Assembly: GCA_036496025.1 (NCBI GenBank)
Contig: DASXLW010000121.1
Location: forward strand, 1 to 20,510
From: PALSA-505 sp036496025
GTDB lineage: Bacteria > Actinomycetota > Actinomycetes > Streptosporangiales > Streptosporangiaceae
Length of the DNA: 20,510 bases
Direction of reading: 5' to 3'
The position numbers were made by a program, and so were the translations under genes. Within the stretch, counting starts at the first letter, position 1, and every line of letters begins with the position of its first letter. Shown here one piece after another: positions 1 to 7,389 of this stretch. The notes under the pieces are model-generated. The model did no database searches, was not told where the DNA came from, and saw only the letters and a program-made list of their open reading frames with translations.

Positions 1-42
1 CCGGCGTCCAGCGGGAGGCGTGCCCACGAGGGAGGAGCAGTA

Positions 43-1578
43 GTGGCGTACGAGCTGAAGGCGGCGACGACGGAGTGGAATCCGCCAGCCGAGCGGCTGC
101 GTGAACTGGCGGAGCTCATGCCGAACAGCCAGAAGACCGAGTTCGGCAACGTAGTGGTGAAGGCGCGCGTGGACTCGCGCAGCACGCGTTCCACCTTCAT
201 CGTCGACGACTCCACCAATACCGACAAGCAGACGATCGACCGGGCGGAGTATGACCGCATCGCGGCGATGCAGGACGCTTACATCGCCGGAAGTCACATG
301 GTTGTCGTCGATGGCTATATCGGATCGGATCCTGCGTTCCGTACCCGCGCCCGGCTGATCATTGAGACGGCCAACGCAAATATTGCCGGAATGCAGAAGC
401 AGCTTTACTACCCGGTGGAAGACGGTTATGACCCCGCCGGGTGGCAGCCGGACACCACCGTGATCTACACGCCCAACCTGGCCGCGCCTGGCTACCCCAA
501 CGACCGGGTCATCGCGGTCGACCTGAACGCCAGCATCACCCGCGTGCTCAACTCGGACTACTTCGGGGAGTCCAAGAAGGGCGGGCTGCGGATGTGGAAC
601 AACATCGTCTACAACCGCGGCGGGCTCGCGCTGCACGCCGGCTGCAAGGTCATCCCGGTGGGCGGGCAGAACAAGACGGTCCTCATCGTCGGCCTGTCCG
701 GTACCGGGAAGACCACGACGACCTTCACCACCCAGCTTGGCAGCAAGCCGGCCCAGGACGACTTCGTCGCGCTCATGCCGGGAGGCCGGGTCTACACCAC
801 GGAGAACGGCTGCTTCGCCAAGACCTTCGGCCTGAACCCTGAGTTCGAGCCGATCATCTACAACGCCACCACCAAGCCGGACGCCTACCTGGAGAACGTC
901 TCCGTGGACGCGAACGGGAAGGTGGACTTCTTCGACACCTCGTACACGAAGAACGGCCGCACTACCTGGCCGTTCGCCTACGTCAACCCGTGGCCGCCGA
1001 ACGAGGTGGGCGCGGCCGAGTTCCTGCTCATCCTCAACCGGAATGAGAACATCATGCCCGGCGTGGCCCGGCTGGACCGGGACCAGGCGGTGGCCTATTT
1101 CATGCTCGGCGAGACCACCGGTACTTCGGCGGGCGGCAAGGACGAGGAGGGCAAGTTCCTGCGGGTGCCGGGGACCAACCCGTTCTTCCCCCGGGACATG
1201 GCCGACATGGGCAACCGCATGCTCGAGCTGCTGGACAGCCACGAGCTTGAGGTCTTCGTGCTCAACACCGGCCGGGTCGGCGGCGGCGACGACCACCCGG
1301 GCTCGAAGAAGGTCAAGATCCCGCACTCGTCGGCGCTGGTCCAGGGCATCGTGGAAGGCACCATCGAGTGGACCACCGACCCCGACTTCGGCTATGAGAT
1401 AGCAAGCTCGGTGCCGGGCCTCGACGACCTGGAGATCCTGCAGCCGCACCGCCTGTACGAGCGCCAGGGCCGGCTGGACGAGTACAACGCCATGGTCAGC
1501 CGGCTCAAGCGGGAGCGCCGGGAGTACCTGGCGGCATTTGCCGGGCTCGACGACGCGGTCGTCAAGTCGATCGGCTGA
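43..1578 (+). CDS. pckA: Phosphoenolpyruvate carboxykinase, divergent ATP-type
   Basis: Cytosolic enzyme expected to convert oxaloacetate plus ATP to phosphoenolpyruvate, CO2 and ADP (gluconeogenesis). The 511-residue protein has the ATP-type kinase P-loop GLSGTGKTTTT at residues 217-227 (K223), a downstream DD pair (QDDFVAL) in the place of the metal-binding Asp region, and ENGCFAKTF, close to the ENGCYAKT block of ATP-PEPCKs. RSTRSTFIV at 46-54 sits where the oxaloacetate-binding RSPKDKFIV segment is expected, but only the Arg-Ser and FIV are kept. The GTP-type P-loop (SACGKT) is absent and the length is below the roughly 600 residues of GTP enzymes. The GTG start has GGAGGAG at 31-37. The family is well supported; the divergence from textbook PckA leaves some doubt about nucleotide use. 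It appears to be a single-gene unit, followed by a large hairpin. Confidence 0.88.
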   Translation: MAYELKAATTEWNPPAERLRELAELMPNSQKTEFGNVVVKARVDSRSTRSTFIVDDSTNTDKQTIDRAEYDRIAAMQDAYIAGSHMVVVDGYIGSDPAFRTRARLIIETANANIAGMQKQLYYPVEDGYDPAGWQPDTTVIYTPNLAAPGYPNDRVIAVDLNASITRVLNSDYFGESKKGGLRMWNNIVYNRGGLALHAGCKVIPVGGQNKTVLIVGLSGTGKTTTTFTTQLGSKPAQDDFVALMPGGRVYTTENGCFAKTFGLNPEFEPIIYNATTKPDAYLENVSVDANGKVDFFDTSYTKNGRTTWPFAYVNPWPPNEVGAAEFLLILNRNENIMPGVARLDRDQAVAYFMLGETTGTSAGGKDEEGKFLRVPGTNPFFPRDMADMGNRMLELLDSHELEVFVLNTGRVGGGDDHPGSKKVKIPHSSALVQGIVEGTIEWTTDPDFGYEIASSVPGLDDLEILQPHRLYERQGRLDEYNAMVSRLKRERREYLAAFAGLDDAVVKSIG

Positions 1579-1602
1579 GCGGCGCGCGGGCCAGCCGCAC
1601 CA

Positions 1603-1654
1603 AGATCGACGGAAGATTGGCGTTCACCCGATCACGCCAATCTTCCGTCGATCT
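1603..1654. terminator. Perfect 21-bp inverted repeat, terminator-like
   Basis: Positions 1603-1623 and 1634-1654 are exact reverse complements, separated by a 10-nt loop. The hairpin begins 25 nt after the pckA stop. There is no T-tract, which is common in actinobacterial terminators. The arms contain the AT-richer core GGAAGATTGG, unlike the GC-rich surroundings, so a dispersed palindromic repeat is also possible. Confidence 0.7.
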
Positions 1655-1730
1655 GGCGACGGGGTGCCGACGCCGGCGCAGCGTGACGGTTAGGGAAAGT
1701 TTTTACCTGTTATCCCGCTGATGCACGGTG

Positions 1731-1766
1731 CAGTTCAACCGAACTGGTTCAATTGTTGTATACGGT
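1731..1766 (+). promoter_or_regulatory. Possible promoter/operator upstream of the prenyltransferase gene
   Basis: CAGTTC-AACC-GAACTG (1731-1746) is a perfect 6-bp inverted repeat, and GTTCAA recurs at 1733-1738 and 1747-1752. This gives alternating GTTC/GAAC half-sites just upstream of a TATACG (1759-1764) that could be a -10 element. The cluster lies in an unusually AT-rich patch about 110 nt before the ATG. No convincing TTGACA -35 is visible. A regulator binding here is inference. Confidence 0.35.
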
Positions 1767-1872
1767 GCTAGTAGGCCACGGGGGGAGTGCGGCGCTGGTC
1801 GGAGCGTCGGAGTGCCACCAGTCGGGTCCGGACGGAAATTCGACTAGCGGCCGAGCGCTGGAAGGGCTACGG

Positions 1873-2634
1873 ATGAGAATTCGAGAGCTTGTTTACCGGC
1901 TCTACGCCCGCAGGCTCGAAGCATCGCTGTCCCCAGAGGCCGTACCGCGGCACGTCGGGGTGATGTGTGACGGCAACCGGCGGTGGGCTCGCTCGGCTGG
2001 CCTGACCGACGTCAGCGGCGGCCATCAGGCGGGAGCCGACAAGATATTCGAGCTGCTCGGCTGGTGCCGCGAGGTCGGCGTCGAGGTGGTGACGCTGTGG
2101 TTGCTGTCCACCGACAACCTCATGCGCTCCGCCGACGAGCTGGGCCCGCTGCTGCGCATCATCGAGGACACGGTCCGGGAGCTGGTCGAACAGCGCTGGC
2201 ACGTCCACCCGGTCGGAGCGCTTGACCTGCTGCCCAGCGAGACCAGCCGGGTGCTCAAGGACGCCGCGGACGCCACGGCCGACTGCCCGGGCCTGCTGGT
2301 CAACGTCGCGGTCTGCTACGGCGGCCGCAGGGAGATCGCGGACGCGGTGCGCTCGCTACTGCAGGACCACGCCACCCGGGGCACCACCATCGAGGAACTG
2401 GCCGAGCTGCTGGACGTCGAGCAGATAGCCGGGCATCTCTACACCGCAGGCCAGCCCGATCCGGATCTGGTGATCCGCACCTCGGGCGAGCAGCGCCTGG
2501 GCGGGTTCCTGTTGTGGCAGAGCGTGCACTCGGAGTTTTACTTTTGCGATGCCTACTGGCCCGCTTTCCGAAAGGTCGATTTTCTCCGCGCGCTGCGCTC
2601 ATATGCTGCACGCCACCGGCGGTTCGGTTCCTGA
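1873..2634 (+). CDS. uppS: Isoprenyl transferase, UppS / short-chain Z-prenyl diphosphate synthase family
   Basis: Condenses isopentenyl diphosphate onto an allylic diphosphate with cis geometry, supplying polyprenyl carriers for envelope synthesis. The 253-residue protein carries HVGVMCDGNRRWARS at 27-41, with catalytic Asp33 in the DGNxRW motif, then NVAVCYGGRREI, and the C-terminal RTSGEQRLGGFLLWQ and SEFYF signatures. DGNRRWA rather than DGNGRWA, the LLSTDNL segment and the HRR(F/Y)G ending resemble mycobacterial Rv1086, a (2Z,6E)-farnesyl diphosphate synthase, more than the long-chain undecaprenyl enzymes (established family knowledge). ATG at 1873 is preferred because GAAGGG lies 6 nt upstream and the homologous region starts there. 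An in-frame TTG at 1753 would add 40 unconserved residues. The gene lies upstream of a PhoH-type gene, an order I recall from other Actinobacteria. Chain length of the product cannot be read from sequence alone. Confidence 0.88.
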   Translation: MRIRELVYRLYARRLEASLSPEAVPRHVGVMCDGNRRWARSAGLTDVSGGHQAGADKIFELLGWCREVGVEVVTLWLLSTDNLMRSADELGPLLRIIEDTVRELVEQRWHVHPVGALDLLPSETSRVLKDAADATADCPGLLVNVAVCYGGRREIADAVRSLLQDHATRGTTIEELAELLDVEQIAGHLYTAGQPDPDLVIRTSGEQRLGGFLLWQSVHSEFYFCDAYWPAFRKVDFLRALRSYAARHRRFGS

Positions 2635-2705
2635 TCCCGACTTGGCCGTGTCCGGCCAACCGGTACTTCCTTCCCACGCCCAGTCCCAGGTACCTTCAAG
2701 GTAAC

Positions 2706-2724
2706 GGGCGGCAAGTCGCCGCCC
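2706..2724 (+). terminator. Hairpin after the prenyltransferase gene
   Basis: GGGCGGC and GCCGCCC form a perfect 7-bp stem with a 5-nt loop, about 70 nt past the stop codon. It is followed by a C-run rather than a T-tract. It may end the uppS transcript or belong to the phoH leader. A short palindrome, TACCTTCAAGGTA, lies immediately upstream at 2691-2703. Confidence 0.4.
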
Positions 2725-2782
2725 CCCGGGAAAGGCCCTGTGATCCTCGAGCTTCGCGTCACGGCACGCAGGCGAGATGAAC

Positions 2783-2805
2783 GGAGGGCCGGCGTGCGGC
2801 CCTCC
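2783..2805 (+). terminator. GC-rich hairpin in the phoH leader
   Basis: GGAGGGCCG (2783-2791) pairs perfectly with CGGCCCTCC (2797-2805) around a 5-nt loop, 71 nt before the GTG start of the PhoH-type gene. No T-tract follows. It could be a terminator or attenuator, or a structural element of the leader RNA. Confidence 0.4.
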
Positions 2806-2876
2806 GCGGGCTGCCCGGTCCGGCCGACACGTCTGTGTCCGAGCGGTCGCCAACCCTGGCGGCCAGAGGAGAGCGT

Positions 2877-4205
2877 GTGCCTAATCCCTCGGGTCAGCGC
2901 CAGCGCACCCGCGCCGGTCACCGTACCTACGTCCTCGACACCAGCGTCCTGCTCGCCGATCCGGCTGCCATCAGCCGGTTCGACGAACACCAAATCGTGC
3001 TCCCGATCGTGGTCATCACCGAACTGGAGGCTAAGCGCAACCACCCTGAGCTCGGTTTTTTCGCCCGCCAGGCGCTCCGCTACCTGGACGAGCTGCGTAT
3101 CAAGCACGGCAGGCTGGACACCGACCTGCCGGTCGGCGACCAGGGCGGCACGGTCCGGGTCGAGCTGAACCACGCCGATCCGCAGGTCCTGCCCGCGGGC
3201 TTCCGGCTCGGTGACAACGACACCCGGATCCTGTCGGTCGCACGCAGCCTGGCCGCCGAGGGCGATGACGTGGTGCTGGTTAGCAAGGATTTGCCGTTGC
3301 GGGTGAAGGCCGCGTCCATCGGGCTGACCGCCCAGGAATACCGGGCCGAGCTCCCGGCCGAGTCGGGCTGGACCGGCATGCAGGAGATCAGCGTGACCTC
3401 GGACCAGCTCAAGGAGCTGTACGACACCGGCCGGCTGGACTGCGACCAGGCTGCTGACCTGCCCTGCCACACCGGGCTGGTGCTGTGCGGCGCGAGCGGC
3501 AGCGCGCTCGGCCGGGTACTGCCCGACAAGTCGGTACGGCTGGTGCGAGGGGACCGCGAGGCGTTCGGCCTGCACGGCCGCAGCGCCGAACAGCGCGTGG
3601 CCCTGGACCTGCTGCTCGACCACGACGTGGGCATCGTCTCCCTCGGCGGCCGGGCCGGCACGGGGAAGTCGGCGCTTGCGCTCTGCGCCGGCCTGGAAGC
3701 CGTGATGGAGCGTCGCCAGCACCGCAAGATGCTGGTGTTCCGGCCGCTGTACGCGGTCGGCGGCCAGGAGCTTGGCTACCTGCCCGGCTCCGAGGCGGAC
3801 AAGATGAACCCGTGGGCGCAGGCCGTCTACGACACGCTCTCGGCGGTCACGACCCAGGAGGTCATTGATGAGGTGGTGCACCGCGACATGCTCGAGGTGC
3901 TGCCGCTGACCTACATCCGCGGCCGTTCGCTGCACGACGCGTTCGTGATCGTCGACGAGGCGCAGTCGCTGGAGCGCGGCGTGCTGCTGACCGTGCTGTC
4001 CAGGATCGGCTCCGGCTCGCGGGTTGTGCTCACCCACGACATCGCGCAGCGCGACAACCTCCGGGTCGGGCGGCACGACGGCGTGGTCGCGGTGATCGAG
4101 AAGCTCAAGGGCCACTCGCTGTTCGCGCACGTGACGCTCGTTCGCTCCGAGCGGTCGCCGATCGCGGCCCTGGTCACCGAGATGCTGGAGGACTCCGGCC
4201 TCTGA
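2877..4205 (+). CDS. PIN domain-PhoH family ATPase (PhoH2-like)
   Basis: Two-domain cytosolic protein of 442 residues. The N-terminal PIN nuclease domain begins at HRTYVLDTSVLLADP (first acidic residue D21) and continues through TELEAKR and GDNDTRIL, typical PIN acidic positions. The C-terminal PhoH domain has Walker A GRAGTGKS (K264) and Walker B VIVDEAQS (D360, E361), with a late THDIAQRDN segment. PIN-PhoH proteins such as mycobacterial PhoH2 act as ATP-dependent RNA helicase/ribonucleases (family knowledge); the cellular substrate here is unknown. GTG at 2877 is chosen because GAGGAG ends 5 nt upstream. An in-frame GTG at 2835 would add 14 residues without a clear ribosome site. It follows uppS after a 242-nt gap holding two hairpins, so it may be separately transcribed. 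Confidence 0.88.
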   Translation: MPNPSGQRQRTRAGHRTYVLDTSVLLADPAAISRFDEHQIVLPIVVITELEAKRNHPELGFFARQALRYLDELRIKHGRLDTDLPVGDQGGTVRVELNHADPQVLPAGFRLGDNDTRILSVARSLAAEGDDVVLVSKDLPLRVKAASIGLTAQEYRAELPAESGWTGMQEISVTSDQLKELYDTGRLDCDQAADLPCHTGLVLCGASGSALGRVLPDKSVRLVRGDREAFGLHGRSAEQRVALDLLLDHDVGIVSLGGRAGTGKSALALCAGLEAVMERRQHRKMLVFRPLYAVGGQELGYLPGSEADKMNPWAQAVYDTLSAVTTQEVIDEVVHRDMLEVLPLTYIRGRSLHDAFVIVDEAQSLERGVLLTVLSRIGSGSRVVLTHDIAQRDNLRVGRHDGVVAVIEKLKGHSLFAHVTLVRSERSPIAALVTEMLEDSGL

Positions 4206-4208
4206 GGG

Positions 4209-4231
4209 CCGCGGAGGCCGCGCTCCGGGCC
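4209..4231 (+). terminator. Weak hairpin after the PhoH-type gene
   Basis: CGGAG and CTCCG pair around GCCGCG just past the phoH stop, with partial extension by flanking GGCC-type bases. No T-tract follows. It is a plausible intrinsic terminator but modest in strength, and GC-rich DNA forms such hairpins by chance. Confidence 0.3.
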
Positions 4232-4348
4232 GAGACAAACATATGTCCCGAACGGGCCGCGGCCAGTCAGGCTGCCCGGACAGCCGGGAATGTCGCGTTG
4301 GTCGCCGACTGGGCCGCGGTGCGCCGGCCGCCTGGCAGACTACAGGCT

Positions 4349-5722
4349 ATGGATTTCGATCTGCGCGCCCTGCTAGCCGACCGGGCCGGCCAGGGCTACG
4401 AGTTGCAGGACCGGTACCTCAAGCCGCACCTGTCCCGGATGCTGCACGTGATCGGGTTCGACAAGGTCTACGAGCGGGCCGAGGGTGCCTACCTGTACGA
4501 CCGGGACGGCAACCGGTACACCGACTTCCTGACCGGCTTCGGCGTGTTCGGGATGGGGCGCAACCACCCGGTCATCCGCCAGGCCCTGCACGACCTACTG
4601 GACAGCGAGCTCGCCGACCTGGTCCAGTTCGACTGCGCGCTGCTGCCCGGCCTGCTTGCCGAGCGGCTGCTGGCCAGGGCCCCGGGCCTGGACCGCGCGT
4701 ACTTCTGCAACAGCGGCACGGAGGCGGTCGAGAGCGCGCTGAAGTTCGCCCGGTTCGCCACCGGCAAGCCCAGGATCCTCTACTGCGACCACGCTTTCCA
4801 CGGCCTGACCCTCGGCTCGCTGTCGGTCAACGGCTCGGCCGAGTTCCGCCGCGGATTCGACCCGCTGCTGCCGGACGGGCGCATCCCGCTGGGGGACCTC
4901 GACGCGCTCGCCCGCGAACTGCGCCGGGGCGACGTGGCCGGCCTGCTCATCGAGCCGATCCAGGGCAAGGGGGTGCACGTCTCGCCCCCGGGCTTCCTGC
5001 CGGCCGCCGCCGACCTGCTGCATGACCACGGCGCCGTGCTCATCTGCGACGAGATCCAGACCGGGCTCGGCCGGACCGGACGGTTCTTCGCCTACCAGCA
5101 CGAGGACGTGCAGCCGGACATCGTCACGGTGGCCAAGGCCCTGTCCGGCGGGTTTATCCCCGTCGGCGCCATGCTGGCCAAGGACTGGATCTTCGCCAAG
5201 GTTTACTCCTCGATGGACCGCATGTTCGTGCACGACTCGACGTTCGGTCACAATGCGCCCGCCATGACCGCCGGGCTGGCCTCGCTCGCGGTCATCGACG
5301 ACGAGCATCTGGTCGAGAACGCCGAGCGGACCGGCGAGGCGCTGATGGCCGCGCTGGCCGAGATGACCGGCAGCTACGAGATGCTCGGCGAGGTCCGCGG
5401 CCGCGGCCTGATGATCGGCCTGGAATTCTGCAAGCCCAGGTCGCTGAAGCTGCGCACCGGCTGGAACATGCTCCAGGCGGCCAGGCACGGGCTGTTCGCG
5501 CAGATGATCGTGGTCTTCTTGTTCCAGCGGCACCGAATTCTCACCCAGGTGGCGGCCGACCACGATGAGGTGATCAAGCTGCTGCCCACGCTGACCATCG
5601 GCGAGCCGGAAGTGAAGATGTTCTGCGACGCGTTCGCCGACGTCATGGACGACGCCAGCCGCGGCAGCGGCCTGATGTGGGACTTCGGCCGTACCCTGAT
5701 CAAGCAGGCCGTCACGCGCTAG
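4349..5722 (+). CDS. Class III PLP-dependent aminotransferase
   Basis: Cytosolic aminotransferase of 457 residues in the acetylornithine/ornithine aminotransferase superfamily. PLP-phosphate binding SGTEAVESALKFAR is at about 122-135, the pyridine-N-binding Asp234 is in ICDEIQTGLGRTG, and the Schiff-base lysine K263 is in VAKALSGGFIPVGA. The N-terminal MDFDLRALLADRAGQGYELQ and the C-terminal QRHRILTQVAADHDEVIKLLP blocks remind me of the 460-residue subgroup that includes the hopanoid aminotransferase HpnO, but this is memory-based and no hopanoid gene is in the window. The substrate is therefore unassigned. ATG 4349 matches the expected N-terminus; an in-frame TTG at 4298 would add 17 residues. 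No Shine-Dalgarno sequence is seen: CAGACT ends 7 nt before the ATG, so translation may be leaderless. Confidence 0.85.
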   Translation: MDFDLRALLADRAGQGYELQDRYLKPHLSRMLHVIGFDKVYERAEGAYLYDRDGNRYTDFLTGFGVFGMGRNHPVIRQALHDLLDSELADLVQFDCALLPGLLAERLLARAPGLDRAYFCNSGTEAVESALKFARFATGKPRILYCDHAFHGLTLGSLSVNGSAEFRRGFDPLLPDGRIPLGDLDALARELRRGDVAGLLIEPIQGKGVHVSPPGFLPAAADLLHDHGAVLICDEIQTGLGRTGRFFAYQHEDVQPDIVTVAKALSGGFIPVGAMLAKDWIFAKVYSSMDRMFVHDSTFGHNAPAMTAGLASLAVIDDEHLVENAERTGEALMAALAEMTGSYEMLGEVRGRGLMIGLEFCKPRSLKLRTGWNMLQAARHGLFAQMIVVFLFQRHRILTQVAADHDEVIKLLPTLTIGEPEVKMFCDAFADVMDDASRGSGLMWDFGRTLIKQAVTR

Positions 5723-5780
5723 CCCCGGCCTGCCCCGCGTCAATCAGGCATTGGGCCGATAGGAGACGGCGCCGGCTGTG

Positions 5781-5838
5781 TCCGTTAAGGCGAAGCATTG
5801 GCAGCGCTATTACGCTGCTAATGCTCCGCGCTAACGGA
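5781..5838. terminator. Long imperfect hairpin between convergent genes
   Basis: The arms pair as TCCGTTA / TAACGGA, GCG / CGC, AGCATT / AATGCT and GCAGCG / CGCTGC, with small symmetric mismatches and the loop CTATTA. That gives about 22 pairs over 58 nt. It lies between the ends of the convergent aminotransferase and IspD-like genes and overlaps the last codons and stop of the latter. A bidirectional terminator is the simplest reading. Confidence 0.7.
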
Positions 5839-6553
5839 TGGTGATACGCGATCCCAGGGCCAGGAGTGCCTCGGCGATCTCAATGTCGGCCGGAGCGGTG
5901 ACCGTGACGCTCCGCTCGCTGCCCGGCACCAGCCGGACCGGGACCTCCGGCAGGTACCGGAGCACGATCCCGCAGTCGTCGGCGGGCGCGAAGCCCGGGT
6001 CGGCGAGCGCGAGTTCGTAACCGCGGCGGATGACCTCCAGCCGGAATCCTTGCGGGGTCTGCCGGCGGCGCAGCCGGTCTCGTGGCGGCCGTTCGGTAAT
6101 GAGATCTTTATCGACCTTCACCATCGTGTCCGAGGCGGGGACGGCGGCGCAGGCCGCCGGGTAGGTGCGCAGCGCCGCGACGCAGTCCTCGATGACCCGC
6201 GGGCCGATCAGCGGCCGGGCCGCGTCGTGCAGGAGCAGGTTGCCGTCAGCCTCGCCCAGGATCCGGATCGCCTGCCAGGCAGCCTCGATCCTGGTCGCGC
6301 CGCCCGCGATCACCCGGGACACCTTGCGGTGACCCGCGGCCGCGAGCAACACCCCGGTCCGCGCGGCCAGCGCGGGCGGCGTCACTACCAGGATCTCGTC
6401 GACCAGGGGAGACGCCTCGAACGCCGCCACCGAGTGCTCGATGACGGGCCGCCCGGCCAGCGGTGCGAGCAACGCCGCGCCGGCCGGCCCGTCGGCGGGC
6501 GCGGCGAGCACCGCGGCCACCGTGCGCATGGCGGTTCCCGCCGGGTCAGGCAT
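5831..6553 (-). CDS. IspD-like cytidylyltransferase paralogue lacking active-site residues
   Basis: A 240-residue protein with the IspD/TarI nucleotidyltransferase fold: LAGRPVIEHSVAAFEASP, GGATRIEAAW, LLLHDAARPLI (D110), TPQGF and a C-terminal VTVTAPADIEIAEAL. In working IspD the N-terminal loop GxGxRMGxxxPKQ supplies an Arg and a Lys that bind CTP, and a late NxKVT supplies another Lys. Here the loop is about three residues shorter and reads AAPADGPAGAALLAP without Arg or Lys, and the late motif is SVTVT (Thr at 217). Catalysis is therefore unlikely (inference). It overlaps the upstream intact paralogue by 8 nt, implying translational coupling and possibly a heteromeric partner role. Met9 (ATG at 6529) is an alternative start. 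Confidence 0.8.
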   Translation of the reverse strand: MPDPAGTAMRTVAAVLAAPADGPAGAALLAPLAGRPVIEHSVAAFEASPLVDEILVVTPPALAARTGVLLAAAGHRKVSRVIAGGATRIEAAWQAIRILGEADGNLLLHDAARPLIGPRVIEDCVAALRTYPAACAAVPASDTMVKVDKDLITERPPRDRLRRRQTPQGFRLEVIRRGYELALADPGFAPADDCGIVLRYLPEVPVRLVPGSERSVTVTAPADIEIAEALLALGSRITIR

Positions 6554-7280
6554 CGGCGGCCGCCAGCTTCGCCGCCACGACGAGGTCGTGCGGATAGGTG
6601 ATCTTCATGTTGCGCTCGTCGCCGGGAATGCACCGCACCCGGATGCCGGAATACCGGGTCACGCAGGCCGCGGTGTCCGTGCCGGTGAACCCGTCGGCGG
6701 CCGCCCGTTCGTAAGCGGCCAGCAGCGGGGCGGCCGCGAATCCCTGCGGCGTCTGCATGGCCATCATCGTGCCGAGGTCGGCCTCGGCCGCGGTGCCATC
6801 CTCGCTGGCCAGCGTCAGGCCGTCGCGGGCCACGCCGGGCACCGCGCCGCCCGCCTGCCTGGCCGCCGCGAGCACCGCCGCGGCCAGTTCCGCAGTGACC
6901 AGCGGCCGCGCCGCGTCGTGGATCAGCACCACGTCGATCTTCCCGGCGCTGATCCGCGGTCCGAGCCGGCGCAGCGCCATCAGCTCGGATTCCTGGCGCA
7001 TCGCGCCGCCGTGCACGACCTCCACGTCGAGGCCGGCGCACTCGGCGGCCAGCACCTGCCCGGCCAGTTCGCCGTCCTGCGGCCGGACCACCAGCACCAG
7101 CACGCCGATTTCGGGCACCCGCGCCAAGGTGCGCAGCGACCACGCCACCACGCTCCGGCCGCCCAGCGGCAGGTACACCTTGTTCCGGTCACCGCCCACC
7201 CGGATCCCCGCGCCGCTGGCCAGCACCACGGCCGCCGCGGTCGCCGCCGCCGGCCGGAGCTGGGCATTACGTTCGCGCAC
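6546..7280 (-). CDS. ispD: IspD/TarI-family cytidylyltransferase with intact motifs
   Basis: Predicted to transfer CMP from CTP to an alditol phosphate such as 2-C-methyl-D-erythritol 4-phosphate or ribitol 5-phosphate. The 244-residue protein has LASGAGIRVGGDRNKVYLPLGG with R27 and K34 in the CTP loop, GGAMRQESE, VVLIHDAARPL, MQTPQGF, TDTAACV and the late NMKITYPHDL with K226. All expected catalytic contacts are present. GTG at 7280 is chosen because homology begins right after it and a TACCAT -10-like hexamer ends 6 nt upstream, compatible with leaderless translation. An in-frame extension to 7388 has no conserved sequence and would overlap the divergent gene's leader. Whether it is the housekeeping IspD or a polymer-specific TarI-like enzyme is open; the DUF5941 neighbours favour the envelope role. 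Confidence 0.82.
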   Translation of the reverse strand: MRERNAQLRPAAATAAAVVLASGAGIRVGGDRNKVYLPLGGRSVVAWSLRTLARVPEIGVLVLVVRPQDGELAGQVLAAECAGLDVEVVHGGAMRQESELMALRRLGPRISAGKIDVVLIHDAARPLVTAELAAAVLAAARQAGGAVPGVARDGLTLASEDGTAAEADLGTMMAMQTPQGFAAAPLLAAYERAAADGFTGTDTAACVTRYSGIRVRCIPGDERNMKITYPHDLVVAAKLAAADA

Positions 7281-7389
7281 CGCCGCATGGTAGCCCAGTC
7301 TTCGGGCGCCCCGCCGGTACGCTGGACCGGGAGCATCCGAGACGCCGTAAGCCGGGGCGAGGCCAGCGGCTCGCCGGTAGGAGGCCACT

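Noticed and set aside
1753..1872. In-frame N-terminal extension of the prenyltransferase from a TTG
   Set aside because: The added 40 residues have no similarity to the family and no ribosome site; ATG 1873 has one.
2553..4238. 561-residue reverse-strand open frame
   Set aside because: It is antisense to the PIN-PhoH gene, which has clear domain motifs. The translation is Arg/Gln/His/Val-rich with no recognisable fold, as expected from an antisense frame in GC-rich DNA.
4595..5743. 382-residue reverse-strand open frame
   Set aside because: Antisense to the class III aminotransferase, whose PLP motifs are complete; composition is that of a shadow frame.
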